DNA of 43,006 nucleotides from JACKAN01 sp964502735. Lineage in GTDB: Bacteria > Bdellovibrionota > Bdellovibrionia > Bdellovibrionales > UBA1609. The notes under the pieces are model-generated. The model worked only from the letters and a program-made list of their open reading frames with translations. It was not told the origin of the DNA and made no database searches. How positions within the stretch are numbered: the stretch's first letter is position 1; every line of letters starts with the position of its first letter. Positions 26,885 through 35,833 of this stretch are shown one piece after another. Location: NCBI GenBank assembly GCA_964502735.1, contig CAZCYD010000019.1:1-43006 (forward strand). The letters run 5' to 3'. The position numbers and the translations under genes were made by a program.

Positions 26885-26924
26885 CAAATCCTCGGATAAA
26901 TTGCTCAAGCTTTCCGAGGATTTG
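26885..26924 (-). terminator. 11-bp stem-loop two bases after the nnr stop
   Basis: Arms 26885-26895 and 26914-26924 pair perfectly; loop 18 bases. No U-tract follows, so it may protect the 3' end or act with the next palindrome rather than be a classic intrinsic terminator. Confidence 0.5.
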
Positions 26925-26926
26925 AA

Positions 26927-28444
26927 TCAAACTAAGGTGCCTCCGGAGAGGCGGCCCATAAGTGAAGGGAGATGATCTTTGATGTCACTGGCTGTTAAAG
27001 AACTTTTGTTATTACCAATCCTGATCCATTCGTCGGCTATGCGCCCGTGGAGATAAGCTGCAGTCGCCACGGCTTGCAAGGTATCGTGCCCTTGAGCCAA
27101 CAAAGAGCCTATCATACCCGTCAAGACATCGCCCGTTCCAGCTTTTGCAAGGGCCGAATTTCCAGAGTTAATCACCATGCAGCGATCCTTGTGGGCAATA
27201 ATAGACCTATAGCCCTTTAGTAAAACATGGCAACCCGCTATCTCAGCCCCTTTTAGGGCCGCACCAAATCTGTCCCGCTCAATGGTCCTTACGTCTTCCT
27301 TAATAATCCGAGACAACTCTCCAGAGTGCGGGGTTAACACCCAACTCTTTGGCAGAGGAAACAAACTGTATTGAACACAAGTTGTAATGGCATCCGCATC
27401 TAAAATTACATCTTCTATATTGTCAGATTTTAGTTTTTCTATAAGGCTAACCGTGTCCTGACTTACGCCAAGTCCTGGCCCTATAGCTACAGCTGTAAAT
27501 TTTTTTTCTTTTAAAATTTCAAAGTCTTTGTCCAAAGCCAAGGTTAAAGCTTCTGGCACTTCTTGAATATGTTCTGGGGCACGACCGAAACTTGCCCATG
27601 TGACATAACCCACTCCCGTACGATAAGCGCTGACTGCGGCTAGTGCTCCAGCCCCCCACATCCCTTCCTTTCCAGCGATGAGCAACAAATGACCGTAATC
27701 ACTTTTGTGGGTTGTATTCTTTCGAGTGCGCAAGTAACGTCTGGCCAACTTCTCGTTAAACAAAAAGTGCGAGGTGGCAATAGACCTTAGAGCCTCAAAT
27801 GGAAAACCAATTGGCAATATTCTAAGCTTCCCCACAAACTGTGGCCCCTCAGCCATGAAAAAACCAGGCTTAGCTAGACCAAATGTAATGGTTGCATCGG
27901 CCTTTACTACAATTCCATCTACGACACCATGATCACAATCCAATCCTGATGGGACATCAAGACTGACAACTGGGGCTTTGGATGAGTTCAAAACCTCTAT
28001 CAATCTGTGGAACTCTCCTTCAATTTTTTTATTTAAACCCAGGCCCAATATTGCATCCACAATCAGTTCACAAGATTTGATTTGCTCCATCTTTTCGGGA
28101 TGTTCAACCAAGGAGATGATCTTTAATCCTTGTTTTTCAGCCCTCAGCAACTGCAACTGAAACAAGGAAGACTGTTGTTCCTTTAAGGCTAAAGTAAAAA
28201 CAATAAGATCTCGATGTCCCATTGAGTGCATGTGACGAGCAGCAACTAAACCATCGCCGCCATTGTTCCCCGGACCACACACAATGGCCATTGTTCCTCT
28301 TGATATTTCTGGAAAATACGACTGATTGATTTCCCTGGCGGCCAAGGCACCTGCCGCCTCCATTAAAACCTCGCCACTTAATCCGTACTCTTCTTGACTT
28401 ATCTTATCTATCTCTCGACTCTGTTCAGCCGTGGCTAATCTCAC
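26927..28444 (-). CDS. nnr: bifunctional NAD(P)H-hydrate epimerase / ADP-dependent dehydratase
   Basis: Repairs hydrated NAD(P)H, 505 residues. N-terminal YjeF epimerase domain (about 1-220) with CGPGNNGGDGL (51-61), then the dehydratase domain (about 235-500) with NSGNSALAKAGTGDVLTG near 435-452. GTG start three bases after the glmM stop. Its last codons form the direct repeat found again beyond the Fic gene, so its 3' end may have been supplied by an inserted element. Confidence 0.96.
   Translation of the reverse strand: MRLATAEQSREIDKISQEEYGLSGEVLMEAAGALAAREINQSYFPEISRGTMAIVCGPGNNGGDGLVAARHMHSMGHRDLIVFTLALKEQQSSLFQLQLLRAEKQGLKIISLVEHPEKMEQIKSCELIVDAILGLGLNKKIEGEFHRLIEVLNSSKAPVVSLDVPSGLDCDHGVVDGIVVKADATITFGLAKPGFFMAEGPQFVGKLRILPIGFPFEALRSIATSHFLFNEKLARRYLRTRKNTTHKSDYGHLLLIAGKEGMWGAGALAAVSAYRTGVGYVTWASFGRAPEHIQEVPEALTLALDKDFEILKEKKFTAVAIGPGLGVSQDTVSLIEKLKSDNIEDVILDADAITTCVQYSLFPLPKSWVLTPHSGELSRIIKEDVRTIERDRFGAALKGAEIAGCHVLLKGYRSIIAHKDRCMVINSGNSALAKAGTGDVLTGMIGSLLAQGHDTLQAVATAAYLHGRIADEWIRIGNNKSSLTASDIKDHLPSLMGRLSGGTLV
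26930..26967 (-). repeat. imperfect direct repeat, proximal copy at the nnr 3' end
   Basis: Begins at the last sense codon of nnr and matches 25505-25542 at 33 of 38 positions. The two copies bracket about 1.4 kb holding the protein A/B pair and the palindrome. Confidence 0.9.
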
Positions 28445-28447
28445 AAA

Positions 28448-29824
28448 TTACCCCAATTTTTTTTGTAAAAACTTTGAAATCTCTTCAGCCTGTGAAGCGA
28501 TGACTTTTCTATCAAATCCCTCAACAAGAACTCTGATTAAAGGTTCCGTTCCTGAGTAGCGCACAAAAATTCTACCTTCACTACCCAGTTGTTTTTGCAT
28601 CATAGCAATCATGGTTTCGTAACCCTCAACTTCTTCGAGAGGAATTTTTTCGCTGATCTTTGTATTAATCAAAACTTGAGGCATGTCCTGCATAACATCA
28701 TTGAGATGACTCAAAGGCTTGCCTTCTTCTTGCATCACCTGCAGCACATTTAAAGCGGCCACACAGCCATCACCAGTCGTGCTGTGGTCTAAATGTATAA
28801 TGTGACCCGACTGCTCTCCCCCCAAATTATATCCATTCTTTCTCATTTCTTCGACAACGCGCTTGTCACCAACATCTGTTCTGACAACTTGAATTCCCTG
28901 TTTTTTCAAGCAGACATCCAGACCTGCATTGCTCATTTCTGTAGCTACAACTGTATTTTTTGCCAGAGTTCCCCTGCGCGACATGTGAATGGCACACAAT
29001 GCTAATATATGATCGCCATCAACAATTCTTCCCTTTTCATCCACCATAATTAAACGATCAGCATCCCCATCCAAAGTAATACCCAAATCTGCGCGATACT
29101 TCAGCACAGCCTCAGCTGTTTTTGTCGGATAAAGAGCTCCAACTTTGTCATTAATATTATACCCATTGGGTTGATTAGATAAAATTATAACTTCAGCACC
29201 TAATTCCTCAAAAATAGCTGGTGCCACGTGATAAGCGGCCCCATTTGCACAGTCGACGACAATTCTAAGTCCTTCTAAAGTTAAATGTAGAGGAAAAGAA
29301 CTCTTCACGTAGACAATATACCTACCAACAGCGTCGTCAATTCTTCGCGTTCGACCAATTTCAGACGGAGGAACAAGAAAGGCGTTTAAATCGTGATTGA
29401 AAATAAGATCCTCAATTTCTCTTTCCATATCAGCTGGAATTTTAAAACCATCGGCACCAAATATTTTAACTCCATTGTCACCATAAGCGTTGTGAGAGGC
29501 TGAAATTACAATCCCTGCATCTGCACGCATATTTCTGGCTAAAAATCCAATTCCAGGAGTTGGCAAGGGGCCCGTTAGATGAACTCGAACCCCCATAGAA
29601 TTAAATCCACTAGATAAAGCCTGCTCTAACATATACCCTGAAATACGGGTGTCTTTTCCAATAAGAACTGTTCGTCCCCCGCCCTTTCTTTGAGGAAGTC
29701 TTTTCAGAATATAACCCATTGCTTGTCCCACTTTAAGAACGATGTCTGAGGTCATAGGAAAACTATTAGCTGTACCCCTGATTCCATCTGTTCCAAAAAT
29801 TCTTGGAGTTTTTTCGCCGCTCAT
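28448..29824 (-). CDS. glmM: phosphoglucosamine mutase
   Basis: Converts glucosamine-6-P to glucosamine-1-P for UDP-GlcNAc, peptidoglycan and LPS synthesis, 458 residues. FGTDGIRG (10-17), phosphoserine Ser110 in ISASHN, metal loop DGDADR (252-257) and the phosphate-binding RYSGTEP near the C-terminus are intact. The residue after SASHN is Ala where Pro is usual. In the cdaA-cdaR-glmM arrangement; in Firmicutes GlmM binds and inhibits CdaA. Confidence 0.98.
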   Translation of the reverse strand: MSGEKTPRIFGTDGIRGTANSFPMTSDIVLKVGQAMGYILKRLPQRKGGGRTVLIGKDTRISGYMLEQALSSGFNSMGVRVHLTGPLPTPGIGFLARNMRADAGIVISASHNAYGDNGVKIFGADGFKIPADMEREIEDLIFNHDLNAFLVPPSEIGRTRRIDDAVGRYIVYVKSSFPLHLTLEGLRIVVDCANGAAYHVAPAIFEELGAEVIILSNQPNGYNINDKVGALYPTKTAEAVLKYRADLGITLDGDADRLIMVDEKGRIVDGDHILALCAIHMSRRGTLAKNTVVATEMSNAGLDVCLKKQGIQVVRTDVGDKRVVEEMRKNGYNLGGEQSGHIIHLDHSTTGDGCVAALNVLQVMQEEGKPLSHLNDVMQDMPQVLINTKISEKIPLEEVEGYETMIAMMQKQLGSEGRIFVRYSGTEPLIRVLVEGFDRKVIASQAEEISKFLQKKLG

Positions 29825-29833
29825 TTTGTCACC

Positions 29834-30232
29834 TCATTCTTTTAATTCAAGTTTAACCTGAAAGCTGGTGGGCTTTACAGATAGGACTTTAAGCCCAATA
29901 GGCATTTGTATACCAGAAAGAGTTACTGGCAAATTGTAAATACCAACAGACTTATCTCTCATTGACACCACGTAGGGAGCTTCCATTTCTTTAAACTCTT
30001 TTATCGCCTTCCGGCTTCCCATAACCTCAACCCGGATGGTTAAATTCTTATCATATATAGCATGAACCGCAGATGGCGTATGAAACAAAACTGGAATTTC
30101 CTTAACTAGGGCAATTTCCTTACGTCCCAATACTGTGAGCCATAAAATTAACGCTGCAATTAGGGCCACAGTTTTATAGGCCCCATTTGAAAGGACTTGA
30201 TCTTTTATGTTCTTTGAACTCGGCATGTGCAT
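29834..30232 (-). CDS. cdaR: CdaR-like protein with a single YbbR domain
   Basis: 132 residues: a cytoplasmic start, one membrane helix (about 20-36, LIAALILWLTVLG) and one YbbR domain facing the periplasm. Firmicute CdaR has three or four YbbR domains, so this is a minimal form. Six bases after cdaA, with GAGAGG at the cdaA end as ribosome site. Expected to modulate the diadenylate cyclase. Confidence 0.9.
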   Translation of the reverse strand: MHMPSSKNIKDQVLSNGAYKTVALIAALILWLTVLGRKEIALVKEIPVLFHTPSAVHAIYDKNLTIRVEVMGSRKAIKEFKEMEAPYVVSMRDKSVGIYNLPVTLSGIQMPIGLKVLSVKPTSFQVKLELKE

Positions 30233-30238
30233 ATTTAT

Positions 30239-31045
30239 TTACCTCTCAGCCTTCATTTTCATGTCAAATATCTGATAAAGCTTTTGCCGAATGTCAGCAT
30301 GATCCACATCTGGTATTAATTGACCATTCTCTACAATACTCACTGACTTTGTTTCCTCACTCACAACTAGAACAAAGGCGTCTGTTTCTTCAGTCAGACC
30401 TACGGCTGCACGATGACGAGTTCCTAAATTTTTATCGAGAATAGGATTTCGACTCAGTGGCAAAAAACAACCCGCAGCGAAAACTCTCCCTCCCCTTATG
30501 ACTATTGCGCCGTCATGTATAGGGCCTTCAGGATTAAATATGGTAACTAGGAGCTCTGATGTCACTGATGCATCCAACTCCGTACCCACTTCAATAAAAT
30601 AATCTAGAGCGATTTCTCTTTCTATAACAATCAGAGCCCCATAACCTTTTTGCGCCAAGTGAATAGCCCCTTTAGCTATCTCTTCTAAGTTGTGAGTTTC
30701 TTCTGCCTTTGAAACATTGTATAGAAATGGGTTGGCTGCAATTTGAGCCAGAACAGCCCGGATTTCGCCTTGAAATAAAATCACAACAATCAAAAAGAGG
30801 TTTGAAAAGAATTTTTCAAGCAACCAATTAAAAGTAAAGAGATCTAACCAAATACTTATCAAATAGGCCACCGCGAGAATTCCCAATCCCGATAAAATTT
30901 GCACGGCCCCTGAACGTTTTGTTAATTGAAGAATCTGATAAACCACAACCCAGACAAGAAATAAGTCAATTACATCTTGTATTCTCATCTGAGAAGCTAT
31001 GAGCAAAAGATTTTCCCACAGCCCTATAAAAAAACTTCCATCCAT
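30239..31045 (-). CDS. cdaA: membrane diadenylate cyclase CdaA
   Basis: Makes c-di-AMP from two ATP, 268 residues. Three N-terminal membrane helices (within about 23-95), then the DAC domain with DGA (178-180) and GTRHR (208-212), the two catalytic motifs. Followed by cdaR and glmM, the classical order. c-di-AMP usually controls potassium and osmolyte balance; no receptor or phosphodiesterase gene is in the window. A 92-base spacer separates it from ftsH. Confidence 0.97.
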   Translation of the reverse strand: MDGSFFIGLWENLLLIASQMRIQDVIDLFLVWVVVYQILQLTKRSGAVQILSGLGILAVAYLISIWLDLFTFNWLLEKFFSNLFLIVVILFQGEIRAVLAQIAANPFLYNVSKAEETHNLEEIAKGAIHLAQKGYGALIVIEREIALDYFIEVGTELDASVTSELLVTIFNPEGPIHDGAIVIRGGRVFAAGCFLPLSRNPILDKNLGTRHRAAVGLTEETDAFVLVVSEETKSVSIVENGQLIPDVDHADIRQKLYQIFDMKMKAER

Positions 31046-31137
31046 TTTTTCTACACTTTCTTTTTAACGACTTATCCAGAGCTACAGCCTGAGCCCGTTT
31101 ATCTGGGCACCCCTCGCGCTGATCTTGTGCTCTAACT

Positions 31138-33135
31138 CTATGCTGTAACTGAGCCAGGATCACCCACAGGATCACGCCCGTCCCCATCACCAGCCTTACC
31201 CTCTTTTGCTTTCGAAGCTTCTTTTTCGGCCTCTTTGGCCGCCTCTTGCTGTTCTTCCTCAAGCTTTTTTTCGCTTACACTTCTTCTGTTCGCTATCTCC
31301 TGAAGAGTGCCACCATCAACAAGAATGTTGACCTCATCTCCATCAATAGTTTCATATTCTAAAAGCGCTTGGGCCAAATTGTCCAACACATCACGATTTT
31401 CATTGAGAATACGCAAAGCCAACTCGTGACCACCAGTCACCAGGGTTTTAATCTCTTCGTCAATTTCTTGAGCTTTTGACTCAGAATAGTCCTTGCGAGT
31501 CTGATGTCCCATCCCTAAGAATACGGGGCCCTCACTCTTTTCCATAGCCAGAGGGCCAATTTTATCGCTCATACCCCATTCGCACACCATCTTTCTCGCT
31601 AACTCGGTGGCTCTTTCAATATCGTTGCCAGCACCTGTAGTAAAATCTTGAAAAACAACTTCTTCCGCAGCTCTCCCACCAAATAAGAAAGCGATCATAT
31701 TTTTAGCCTTGCTTCTCTTTAAACTCAAACTGTCCTCTATAGGAAGAGTTTGGGTTACACCCAAAGCCATGCCCCTTGGAATAATCGTAACCTTATGGAT
31801 GGGATCAAGTCCCACAAGTTTTTTTCCTACAAGTGTGTGGCCGGCCTCATGGTAAGCTGTGATTTTTCGATCTTCGTCATTAACAACCATAGACTTTCTC
31901 TCAGACCCCATAAGAACCTTGTCTTTGGCCATTTCAAAATCTGACATCTCTAGTTTGTGTTTATCTGTCCTTGCTGCCTGCAGGGCAGCTTCATTAACTA
32001 AGTTTTCCAAATCGGCTCCAGAAAACCCTGGGGTACCACGAGCAATTTTATCCAAATCTACATTAGAAGCTAATGGAGTCTTCCGTGTATGAACATTCAA
32101 AATCATTTTTCGCCCATTTAAATCTGGTTTATTGACGATAACTCTACGGTCAAACCTTCCGGGGCGAAGAAGAGCCGGATCAAGAACATCTGGGCGGTTT
32201 GTGGCAGCAACAATTATGACTCCATCATTACTCTCGAACCCATCCATCTCAACTAACAACTGGTTTAAGGTCTGTTCTCGTTCGTCATGCCCTCCACCCA
32301 TGCCAGCACCGCGGTGTCTTCCAACAGCATCAATTTCATCTATAAATATAAGACAAGGGGCATTCTTTTTACCCTGTTCAAAAAGATCGCGAACACGAGA
32401 GGCCCCAACTCCTACAAACATTTCTACAAAGTCCGAACCCGAGATAGTAAAGAATGGTACGTTCGCTTCACCAGCTACAGCTCTGGCCAACAAAGTTTTT
32501 CCAGTTCCAGGCGATCCCACCAACAAAACTCCCTTTGGAATGCGACCACCAAGCCTTGTGTATTTTTTAGGCTCCCTCAAAAAATCGACAATTTCTTTTA
32601 AATCTTGTTTTGCCTCATCCACTCCAGCAACATCTTTAAAAGTCACTTTATTTTTATTTTCTGTAAGTAAGCGAGCTCGACTCTTGCCAAAGCTCATGGC
32701 TTTTCCACCCCCAGCCTGAATTTGTCTGAAGAGAAAGAAAAATAATCCTATTATTAAAAGTAGCGGCAACCAATTAAGAAAAACCGAAGTCAAAAACGAA
32801 TTGTCAGCCTTTTCATAATTTGGAGTGATTCCGTACTTCTGTACAATTCGAAGCCCCTCATCGCCAATATTCCCCGTAATTTGAAACTTAACAGCTCCCT
32901 GATAAAGATCCTTATAGTCTGATTTTATCTCACCAATAATATCGCCAATGCCCGCACCAACTCCGGCACGAAAAGTTACCGATGCCACATGACCCTTTTC
33001 CAAAGCCTTTTCAAATTTTGAAAAATTAAAATCGTGAATAAACGTCTGGCGCTGTGTTTCATACATTTGAAAAATCAAAACAAAAACAACCAGTATTATT
33101 GCCCACACAGCCATCGTTTTTTGGGGTGATTTCAT
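31138..33135 (-). CDS. ftsH: ATP-dependent zinc metalloprotease FtsH
   Basis: Membrane AAA+ protease, 665 residues. Helix 1 (about 8-23), periplasmic domain, helix 2 (about 117-137), Walker A GSPGTGKT (207-214), Walker B LIFIDEID, arginine-finger region, and zinc motif HEAGH (429-433). The last 40 residues are rich in Glu, Ala and Lys. ATG 33135 has GAGGAG seven bases upstream; an earlier in-frame start would add 12 charged residues. Confidence 0.98.
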   Translation of the reverse strand: MKSPQKTMAVWAIILVVFVLIFQMYETQRQTFIHDFNFSKFEKALEKGHVASVTFRAGVGAGIGDIIGEIKSDYKDLYQGAVKFQITGNIGDEGLRIVQKYGITPNYEKADNSFLTSVFLNWLPLLLIIGLFFFLFRQIQAGGGKAMSFGKSRARLLTENKNKVTFKDVAGVDEAKQDLKEIVDFLREPKKYTRLGGRIPKGVLLVGSPGTGKTLLARAVAGEANVPFFTISGSDFVEMFVGVGASRVRDLFEQGKKNAPCLIFIDEIDAVGRHRGAGMGGGHDEREQTLNQLLVEMDGFESNDGVIIVAATNRPDVLDPALLRPGRFDRRVIVNKPDLNGRKMILNVHTRKTPLASNVDLDKIARGTPGFSGADLENLVNEAALQAARTDKHKLEMSDFEMAKDKVLMGSERKSMVVNDEDRKITAYHEAGHTLVGKKLVGLDPIHKVTIIPRGMALGVTQTLPIEDSLSLKRSKAKNMIAFLFGGRAAEEVVFQDFTTGAGNDIERATELARKMVCEWGMSDKIGPLAMEKSEGPVFLGMGHQTRKDYSESKAQEIDEEIKTLVTGGHELALRILNENRDVLDNLAQALLEYETIDGDEVNILVDGGTLQEIANRRSVSEKKLEEEQQEAAKEAEKEASKAKEGKAGDGDGRDPVGDPGSVTA

Positions 33136-33212
33136 ACCTGTTCTCCTCTTCGCATTCCGGACTTCGCCCACAATATGATCCTAACACGATTTCTACCGAG
33201 GGAGAACTGAAC

Positions 33213-34205
33213 TTACGCCGGACTGGCCTTAATAAACTCCGTGTCTATAGTCCATATATGTTTTAGCAGAGTAAAATTGTATTCTTTTTCATTGCTGTCA
33301 AGTCGCTTGATGACCTCTAAGACATGATTATTGCCATAGTTTTTCATATTTTTATGTCGCATAAAACGAGCGAGGACTCTCTTTTTATTTTCAAAACTTA
33401 ACTCCAGAAAAAAGCGCATACTGATGCAGTCGTCCAAAAAACACTTTTCAATTTCAAAGTCCGTCGATTCACTCGCCTCAGCTAGAAGCCTCAAAGAACG
33501 ACTAAGCGAGTCTATTGACCCTGGGCGTTTAGACTCCAATTGAACTAACCACTCGTTTCTTATCCAGTTCCGAAATGGATCTACACTGTCATTTGAGGGG
33601 TCGTGAAGATATTCTAGATTTTTCTCCTGTAAATAGAACTTTAATTCAGCCCTTTCGCTAGTCAACAAAGGTCGCAAATGGGTGTCCTTTCTAAACTGCA
33701 TCGCGTGAGCACCTAACTGTCCCGTGCCGCGAATCAAATTGATCAACCTTGTTTCGAGCTGATCGTTGGCCGTGTGGGCAGTAGCAAGAAGCGTTTTACG
33801 TCCATAGCCTTCTTCCACTTGGCAGCGCAGTTTCTCAAGTATGCGATACCTAAATATTCGCAGATCTTCTTCACTCCTCAATGGCCTCTCAGGCTCTTCT
33901 AAAAAACGCAACTCAGGCTTAGCCTCTAAAAGGTTGGAGTAAAAATTCAGCTGCAGTTTCTTGGCTAATTTTTGACAAAAGTTCCAGGCCTTTAACCGGT
34001 AGGCTCCCTGCTCTCCGTAAATCCAACCGTGGTGAACATGTGCAATAAAAACTTTAATGGAAAGTACTTTTGCTATTTCACTCAGAATAGACGTCAGCGC
34101 AACAGAGTCTAAGCCCCCAGAAACGGCTATCAATATATTCTGATCACAAAGTGATCTTCGTCTCATTTCTTCCAATATTCTGTGTTCTAATCTTAATAAT
34201 GCCAC
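33213..34205 (-). CDS. tilS: tRNA(Ile)-lysidine synthase
   Basis: Modifies C34 of the AUA-reading tRNA-Ile to lysidine, about 330 residues. PP-loop AVSGGLDSVAL, AHVHHGW and the HTANDQLETRLINLIRG region are typical. The C-terminal domain is short compared with E. coli TilS. Start is uncertain: GTG 34205 gives the usual distance to the PP-loop, TTG 34241 adds 12 residues. tilS followed by ftsH is a common bacterial order. Confidence 0.93.
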   Translation of the reverse strand: MALLRLEHRILEEMRRRSLCDQNILIAVSGGLDSVALTSILSEIAKVLSIKVFIAHVHHGWIYGEQGAYRLKAWNFCQKLAKKLQLNFYSNLLEAKPELRFLEEPERPLRSEEDLRIFRYRILEKLRCQVEEGYGRKTLLATAHTANDQLETRLINLIRGTGQLGAHAMQFRKDTHLRPLLTSERAELKFYLQEKNLEYLHDPSNDSVDPFRNWIRNEWLVQLESKRPGSIDSLSRSLRLLAEASESTDFEIEKCFLDDCISMRFFLELSFENKKRVLARFMRHKNMKNYGNNHVLEVIKRLDSNEKEYNFTLLKHIWTIDTEFIKASPA

Positions 34206-34413
34206 TTTTTTCAGTCTCTTATATTTCCAATAGAATCGCAATTAAGACCCACAAAAACTGGAAAAAAACTGGAAAAGGAGCCCTTACAGTCAGTATTCTT
34301 ACAGCCGTTGTGACAAAAATAGGTCTTCTCGCGCTGAAGTTTTTAACTAATTGAATTTACTTATTTTTTTAAGTGCTGTGCCGGCACAAATTGTGCAGTT
34401 TAGAAAGGTTATG

Positions 34414-35109
34414 ATGAAATGTATAACTCTGAAATCTAAAATCTTTCTCATTCTCCCACTCTGTTTTGCATGCCATTTAGGTAGCTTTACTGCACAAGCC
34501 GCCCAATATATTCCCGCTGGCAAAAAGGCGCTACAGCAAATTGAGGAGTTAAAGGGCCATCTTCACAAAAAAATCGACCGCATAGACCAACGAATCCAAA
34601 GGTCTTTAAAAACTGGCCATGCCGAAACCGTATCTGACTTGGAATCTCTTAAAAAATTAAGAGGAGAGTACTTTCTACGGTTAGATCTTTTTGATCGACT
34701 TCAACTGGGGATTGAAACCCACTTCAAAAGTGGAGAGCTCAAAGAGTTCTTAGTTGGGTACTTGCTTATTTTATCTGAAATTGAAATCAAAAATAACCCA
34801 ACTCAAGACAGCCATCTCTGGAAAATCGCCATTTATTTAAGCCAGGCTTTAAATAAAATTCCAGAAAGATTTGAGGACCCAATCGAGTTCATTGCGGCTT
34901 ATGTTGACTTTTCATCTCTTAGCTATCCTCAGTCCCCTCAGGAGTTCATTGCCCAAAGAAATTACACAAACGGACGAGACTACAGCTCTGCTAACCCCGT
35001 TTCAGTAATAGATCTGAAGCGACGCCCCTACCCAAACGCATCTCCTAGTGCATCACAAAAATACATCCCCCAAATTCAGGTGAAAACTTCTAGTGAGGTA
35101 TCTGAGTAA
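34414..35109 (+). CDS. exported protein of unknown function
   Basis: 231 residues. A signal peptide (LIL PLCFACHLG region) ends near FTAQAAQ, followed by a mostly helical, charged domain (HKKIDRIDQRIQ, ELKEFLVGYLL) and a Pro/Ser-rich tail. No family recognised. ATG 34414 has AAAGG five bases upstream; the next in-frame ATG three bases earlier is equally possible. Its end overlaps the convergent small membrane gene by 20 bases. The 208-base spacer before it shows no further gene. Confidence 0.75.
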   Translation: MKCITLKSKIFLILPLCFACHLGSFTAQAAQYIPAGKKALQQIEELKGHLHKKIDRIDQRIQRSLKTGHAETVSDLESLKKLRGEYFLRLDLFDRLQLGIETHFKSGELKEFLVGYLLILSEIEIKNNPTQDSHLWKIAIYLSQALNKIPERFEDPIEFIAAYVDFSSLSYPQSPQEFIAQRNYTNGRDYSSANPVSVIDLKRRPYPNASPSASQKYIPQIQVKTSSEVSE

Positions 35110-35326
35110 AAGAATCCCAAAACGACATAAGTAAAGAGATAAAGAGCAATACGGACATCACTATCCACGCCGTGATTTTATAGAACTTCTCAATTCTTCT
35201 AGCTGTTACTGAAAAATACTCTCGTGGTTCGTAAATTCGAACTGGCTGCCGAATAGAGGTCATTAGTCCGCGACAGCTCACTGCAAATAAAATTACTAAT
35301 ATAAACGTAAGAATAAGATTACCCAT
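35090..35326 (-). CDS. small two-helix membrane protein
   Basis: 78 residues with hydrophobic segments at about 3-18 and 51-69 and a basic/aromatic loop between. The first segment ends FAVSC, so a lipoprotein cannot be excluded. No ribosome site; instead a 7-bp hairpin (35330-35336 / 35343-35349) ends three bases before the ATG, with a 14-base palindrome (35353-35366) just above it. The start or regulation is therefore uncertain. Confidence 0.55.
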   Translation of the reverse strand: MGNLILTFILVILFAVSCRGLMTSIRQPVRIYEPREYFSVTARRIEKFYKITAWIVMSVLLFISLLMSFWDSFTQIPH

Positions 35327-35461
35327 AAGAAGGTTTCGGCAAAAACCTTAATTCCCTTTAAAGGGATGACGATTTCCAAAAATTAAACAGAAAAATTGTT
35401 TATTTACTACAGACTCATTTAAAACAATTCTGCCACCAAATAGATCCTGGGTTTGTTGATC

Positions 35462-35833
35462 TCACCGGTCTTTGGTTCGGCTTACCTTGAACTCAACACC
35501 AGAGTCCTTTTTAATAACCTCAACTTCAGCTGTAATTTTAAACTTGTGCTCCTCTACAAATTTTGAAGCTTCACTGACAAAATCAATTTTAGAAATTAAC
35601 TTCATTATCTCAGTTCCCACTCTGTCCATTAGCTCTTCTTTTGACTTGCTCGCACCCTGCAAAATATAGTTCAGCACTTCCTTAGGGAGCTTTAATTCGC
35701 CGAGGTAGGCTCTTATACTTTCCTCTGTCATAAAAGCGGCTCCCACACCTGTGGTCAGTAGCTTTTTTATGGCCTCCGACAACTTTATGCTGCCAGATCC
35801 CTCTCCAACGTCTTGGTTGTCGTCATCCACCAT
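35462..35833 (-). CDS. small phasin-like helical protein
   Basis: About 123 residues, cytoplasmic, helical and charged; loosely like polyhydroxyalkanoate-associated phasins (LTEESIRAYLGEL-type helices), but I am not sure of the family. Acidic N-terminus (VDDDNQDVGEG). It overlaps the SRPBCC gene upstream, so it is part of that operon. Start is either ATG 35833 or GTG 35842. Confidence 0.7.
   Translation of the reverse strand: MVDDDNQDVGEGSGSIKLSEAIKKLLTTGVGAAFMTEESIRAYLGELKLPKEVLNYILQGASKSKEELMDRVGTEIMKLISKIDFVSEASKFVEEHKFKITAEVEVIKKDSGVEFKVSRTKDR

Noticed and set aside
30966..31262. 98-codon basic open frame between ftsH and cdaA
   Set aside because: Mostly overlaps the ends of both genes in another frame; composition follows the shifted ftsH tail.
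32132..32719. 195-codon open frame on the plus strand
   Set aside because: Lies wholly antisense to the AAA+ core of ftsH; no ribosome site or family resemblance.
34151..34354. 67-codon hydrophobic open frame on the plus strand
   Set aside because: Begins antisense to tilS, no ribosome site, no recognisable domain; a real small membrane protein cannot be fully excluded.
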